Source: Sphingomonas sp. M1-B02 (GTDB taxonomy: Bacteria; Pseudomonadota; Alphaproteobacteria; Sphingomonadales; Sphingomonadaceae). From it: DNA of 64,000 nucleotides. Below, one piece after another: positions 60,876 through 64,000 of the stretch. Location: assembly GCF_026167525.1 (NCBI RefSeq), contig NZ_CP110679.1, positions 930,001 to 994,000 on the forward strand, given 5' to 3'. The position numbers and the translations under genes are program-made. The notes beneath the pieces are model-generated. The model saw only the letters and a list, made by a program, of their open reading frames with translations, ran no database searches and had not been told where the DNA came from. Every line of letters begins with the position of its first letter. Positions within the stretch are counted from its first letter, which is position 1.

Positions 60876-63800
60876 TCAAGCGCGCGAAGCCAAGCTTTGC
60901 TCCGAGCCGCCAAAGCCCGGCTTGTTCGCCGCGAGCAGCGCCTCGGGCAGCATGTGCAGCACGGGCCCGGCGGTATAAAGCAACGCCGCCTCCACCCGCC
61001 GCCCCGGGAAGATCACCCCCAGCGCCGCCGCATAGGCCGCCATCTGCCGCAGATGATAGGCCGGAATATCCTCGGTCCGCGCCGGCGCCCGCCGCCCGGT
61101 CTTGAAATCCACCACCCGCACGAAATCCGCGCCGACCACCAGCCGATCGACCGTGCCCGATACCACCACGCCTTCCACCACGGCCGCGATCGGCGCCTCG
61201 GCCAGCGCATCCGCTCCGAACAGCTCGGCGAAGCGCGCATCCTCGGTCACCGCCAGCGCCGCCTCGATCAAAGCGTCGCGGTCCGCTTCCTCAACCTGCC
61301 CCGCCAGCCAGCGCCCCGCCGCCGCCCGACGCGCGTCGGGCGCCACGCTCGGCAAGCGCTCGAACAAGCCATGCAGCAACCGTCCCCGCTCCGCCGCGAG
61401 CCGCATCGCCGGCGACGGCGGCGGATCGGACACCAGGTCCTCGCCCAGCGAAGACGGCGCCAACGGCCGCGGCGGCCGTGCCTCGACCGGCGCAGGCAGC
61501 GCAACCCAATCGGGCAGCGCAGCCCCCGCATCCTGAGCCAAAGCACCGCCGCGCGCCACCGCCACGGGAGCAGCCGGCTCCAGCCCCACGAAACGCCGCT
61601 CGCCCTCGCCTTCCACGCCGAGCGCATCGAACGCCCGCGAAGCCGCCGCATACCAGCTCGCCTCCGGCGGCACCCCCTTCGCCATCGGCCCCAGCGCCCC
61701 CGCAATCACCAGCCGCTCCTCCGCCCGCGTCGCCGCGACGTAGAAAAGCCGCCAATGCTCCTGCAATTCGCGCGCATCGACCTGCTCGACCACTGCATCC
61801 AGCGGCCCGCCCCGCTCGCTCGCCCGCGGCCGGAAGATCGGGAAGGCGGGTCCATCATGCCCCTCCGGCCCCCACAACAGGAAATCGCGCGGGCTCCGCG
61901 TCGGATCGACCGTAGCGTCCGCCAGGATCACCAAAGGCGCCTGCAGCCCCTTCGCCCCATGCGCGGTCATCACCCGCACGGCGCCCTGCGGCTGCGCCGA
62001 ATCGCGCACGATCTCGACATCCCCGCGATCGAACCAATCCAGGAACCGCTGCAGCGAAGGCGTCGCGACGGTCTCGAAATTAAGCGCGGCGTTGAGCAGT
62101 TCCTCGATCGGATCACGCGCTTCCTCGCCCAGCCGCAACAGCATCTTGCGCCGCCCCTGCAGCGGCCCCGACAATATCTCTTCCAGGAAACGATAGGGCG
62201 TCGTGAAGTCGGCCCGCGCCAGCATCGCCTCCAGCGGCGCCAGCCGCTCCCTCGCCTGCGTCTCGCGCAGATAGCGCCACAGCCCGACCCCCTTGGGCCG
62301 CACCGCCGCCGCCATCAATGCGTCCTGGCTCCAGCCGATCAGCGGCGACACCAGAAGCGACGCGAGCGACAAATCATCCTCCGGCTGCAGCACGAAGCGC
62401 ACCGCCGCGAGCAGGTCCTGAACCGCCAGCGGCGCATTGAGCCGAAGCCGGTCGACCCCCGCCACCGGCACCCCCTCGGCATAGAGCCGCGCGACGATCA
62501 GCGACGCCAGCTCGCCGCGCCGCTTGACCAAAATCATCACATCCTCGGGCCGCAACGCGCGCCCCTTGCTCTCCAGCATCAGCCCGCCATCGAGCCAGCC
62601 CTTGATCGCCCGGGCGATTTGCCCGGCGAGCTTGCGGGTAGCCTCCCCTGCCCACCCTTCCTCCTCGGCCTCGCTCCCGCCCTCGACGGTCACCGGCCAC
62701 AGCGTCACCGTCCCCGGCCCGGGCACTTCGCTGGCATGCGGCTCGACATCGCTGAGATCGCCCATCCCCGGCACCGCCAGCACCCCGATCGCCGCATCGA
62801 CGAATTCGAGCACCGGTCGGGTCGAGCGGAAGCTCTCAACGAGAGATAGCGTGTCCAGTCCTTCGGCACGCCTACGATCGTGGCTCGGCTCATAGCGATC
62901 GCGTGCCAAGGCGGCTTCGGCGAGCCTCTCGAAGTGCCGGTGGGCTAGCGCGAAATTCTTAGGGTCAGTCCCCTGAAACCCAAATATTGCCTGCTTATAA
63001 TCTCCGACAGTAAAGATCGTCCGGACCCCTTCGGCACGGGTCGTCTCTCCCGCGAAAAACTCATCCGCTACGGCTCGGATTATTTCCCACTGGCTCAGAT
63101 TGGTGTCCTGCGCCTCGTCGATCAAAACATGCTCGGTCACCTGATCGAGCTTGAAGCGCACCCATTCGCTGATCCCCGGCTGGCCGAGCAGCTCGACGGT
63201 CTTGCGGATCAGATCGTTGAAATCGACCGCGCCCACCCGCCGCTTCGCACGCGCATAAGTGTCGGCGTAGACGCGCCCCGCCTCCAGCCCGCGCGCGAGC
63301 AGATCGGCAAAGTCGGCCTGCACCTTCATCGCCAGCAGCTCGCCGCAATGGCCGTGCAGCCGCGTCGCCAGCTCGGCATAGGCCGCATCCTGCGGCGCCT
63401 GCCCCTTGCCGAACGACCGGATCTCGCGATCCTTCTTCGCCCATACCAGGTGCAGATCCTCGAGCCGCAGCGCGCGCTTGGCCGGCGGCAACGTCAGCCA
63501 CATCGCGATTTCCTCGGCGCGCTGGAGCCCGGACTTGGTCCCCCACGCCGCATTCATCGCCGCAATCTCGCGCAGCCCCGCGCAATCGAACCCCTCGTCG
63601 CCGCAGCATTGCTCGATCTCGAGCGCGATATCGCCGCGCGGCAGCCCCATCGCCTCGCGCAGGAATGGCTGGATCCCGCTCGGCAGCATGTCCATCGCCC
63701 CCGCCGCATGCGCGCAGGCCTTCAGGAACGCCTCGGCCTTCCCCTCGCCCAGCCGCAGGCTCAGCGCGCCCACCGCATCGATCAGCCCGCCGCGCCCCTC

Positions 63801-64000
63801 GCGCTCGGCATCGACCAGCATCTCCGCCAGCGCCTCGCGCGCCAGCACCGCCTCCTCGCGCTGGTCGAGCGGCCGGAAGCCCGGCACCAGCCCCGCCTCC
63901 AGCGGAAAGGCCGCGAGCAGCGATTGGCAGAAGCTGTGGATCGTCTGGATGCGGATCCCCCCGCCCGGCGCGTCGAGCACCTTGGCGAACAGCGTCCGCG
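60876..64000 (-). CDS. addA: Double-strand break repair helicase AddA (5' end cut by window edge)
   Basis: Helicase-nuclease subunit that processes double-strand breaks with AddB. The visible 1041 residues lack the first hundred or so, with the Walker A motif, outside the window. Motifs present: GIRIQTIHSFCQSLLAAFPLE, VDFNDLI, DEAQDTNLSQWEIIRA (motif II), FTVGDYKQAIFGFQG (III), LVESFRSTRPVLEF (IV), VMTAHGAKGLQAPLVIL (V) and RLFYVAATRAEERLVIA (VI). The C-terminal nuclease site is VRVVDFKTGRRAP followed by YHLRQMAAYAAAL. addB should lie beyond the right edge. Confidence 0.95.
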   Translation of the reverse strand, partial: RTLFAKVLDAPGGGIRIQTIHSFCQSLLAAFPLEAGLVPGFRPLDQREEAVLAREALAEMLVDAEREGRGGLIDAVGALSLRLGEGKAEAFLKACAHAAGAMDMLPSGIQPFLREAMGLPRGDIALEIEQCCGDEGFDCAGLREIAAMNAAWGTKSGLQRAEEIAMWLTLPPAKRALRLEDLHLVWAKKDREIRSFGKGQAPQDAAYAELATRLHGHCGELLAMKVQADFADLLARGLEAGRVYADTYARAKRRVGAVDFNDLIRKTVELLGQPGISEWVRFKLDQVTEHVLIDEAQDTNLSQWEIIRAVADEFFAGETTRAEGVRTIFTVGDYKQAIFGFQGTDPKNFALAHRHFERLAEAALARDRYEPSHDRRRAEGLDTLSLVESFRSTRPVLEFVDAAIGVLAVPGMGDLSDVEPHASEVPGPGTVTLWPVTVEGGSEAEEEGWAGEATRKLAGQIARAIKGWLDGGLMLESKGRALRPEDVMILVKRRGELASLIVARLYAEGVPVAGVDRLRLNAPLAVQDLLAAVRFVLQPEDDLSLASLLVSPLIGWSQDALMAAAVRPKGVGLWRYLRETQARERLAPLEAMLARADFTTPYRFLEEILSGPLQGRRKMLLRLGEEARDPIEELLNAALNFETVATPSLQRFLDWFDRGDVEIVRDSAQPQGAVRVMTAHGAKGLQAPLVILADATVDPTRSPRDFLLWGPEGHDGPAFPIFRPRASERGGPLDAVVEQVDARELQEHWRLFYVAATRAEERLVIAGALGPMAKGVPPEASWYAAASRAFDALGVEGEGERRFVGLEPAAPVAVARGGALAQDAGAALPDWVALPAPVEARPPRPLAPSSLGEDLVSDPPPSPAMRLAAERGRLLHGLFERLPSVAPDARRAAAGRWLAGQVEEADRDALIEAALAVTEDARFAELFGADALAEAPIAAVVEGVVVSGTVDRLVVGADFVRVVDFKTGRRAPARTEDIPAYHLRQMAAYAAALGVIFPGRRVEAALLYTAGPVLHMLPEALLAANKPGFGGSEQSLASRA

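Noticed and set aside
60897..62849. A plus-strand open frame of 650 codons opposite addA
   Set aside because: Extremely Arg/Pro/His-rich and opposite intact AddA motifs.

Overview
The window is GC-rich, densely packed bacterial DNA with about 62 protein genes and one tRNA gene. It reads as a chromosomal segment of an alphaproteobacterium of the order Sphingomonadales, probably Sphingomonas-like. The reasons are the gene order ppiD-like/trpE/trpG/trpD/trpC/moaC/moeA/lexA/comEC/gltX/gltA, a lexA promoter carrying the alphaproteobacterial GTTC-N7-GTTC SOS box, a CC0125/CC1285-type lipoprotein, a DUF2336 protein and AddA instead of RecB. No rRNA, insertion sequence, prophage, integrase or CRISPR array was seen. 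No gene-free stretch exceeds about 300 bases.

Layout. 1-10.4 kb: nitronate monooxygenase (cut by the left edge), a group 4 glycosyltransferase, an alpha/beta hydrolase, SelO, AstD, a small exported repeat protein, a YdcH-like/Bax-inhibitor-1/zinc-ribbon operon, an M17 peptidase and an esterase-like protein that lacks its nucleophilic serine. 10.5-32.7 kb: MFS exporter, TpiA, then the trp/moa/lexA/comEC/gltX/gltA backbone. This backbone is interrupted by a minus-strand block (GbsR/MarR regulator, two small membrane proteins, a Gly-rich membrane protein) between trpG and trpD, by tag/GST/PilZ genes between moaC and moeA, and by a class B3 metallo-beta-lactamase between lexA and comEC. 32.7-37.7 kb: a minus-strand run NamZ-type DUF1343 hydrolase, nucleotidyltransferase-like membrane protein, DUF2336 protein, and a histidine-kinase-like protein without the phospho-acceptor histidine. 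37.7-47.1 kb: small genes, TyrS, PilZ, RecG, SdhE, Mfd. 47.3-54.5 kb: DUF2961 (GH172-type) secreted protein, GGDEF/EAL protein, MoaA-NadK, tRNA-Asn, KTSC protein, and an adenine deaminase/phosphoribosyltransferase salvage pair. 54.5-64 kb: lipoprotein, SecA, a PIN/Phd toxin-antitoxin pair, ArgJ, thioredoxin and AddA (cut by the right edge).

How the genes work together. The four trp genes make indole-glycerol phosphate from chorismate. MoaC, MoeA and MoaA belong to molybdenum-cofactor synthesis. LexA, RecG, Mfd, Tag, AddA and ComEC cover DNA repair and uptake. SelO, the Bax-inhibitor-like protein, SecA, SurA/PpiD-like chaperone and thioredoxin handle protein quality and redox.

The most interesting non-gene signals are: two copies of a 16-bp dyad operator controlling the GbsR-like regulator and its two membrane-protein partners; two dispersed palindromic repeat families; and, inside one large repeat, two nested copies of a cloverleaf-like element that differ by paired compensatory changes. 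All protein assignments come from reading motifs by eye; no database search was run.
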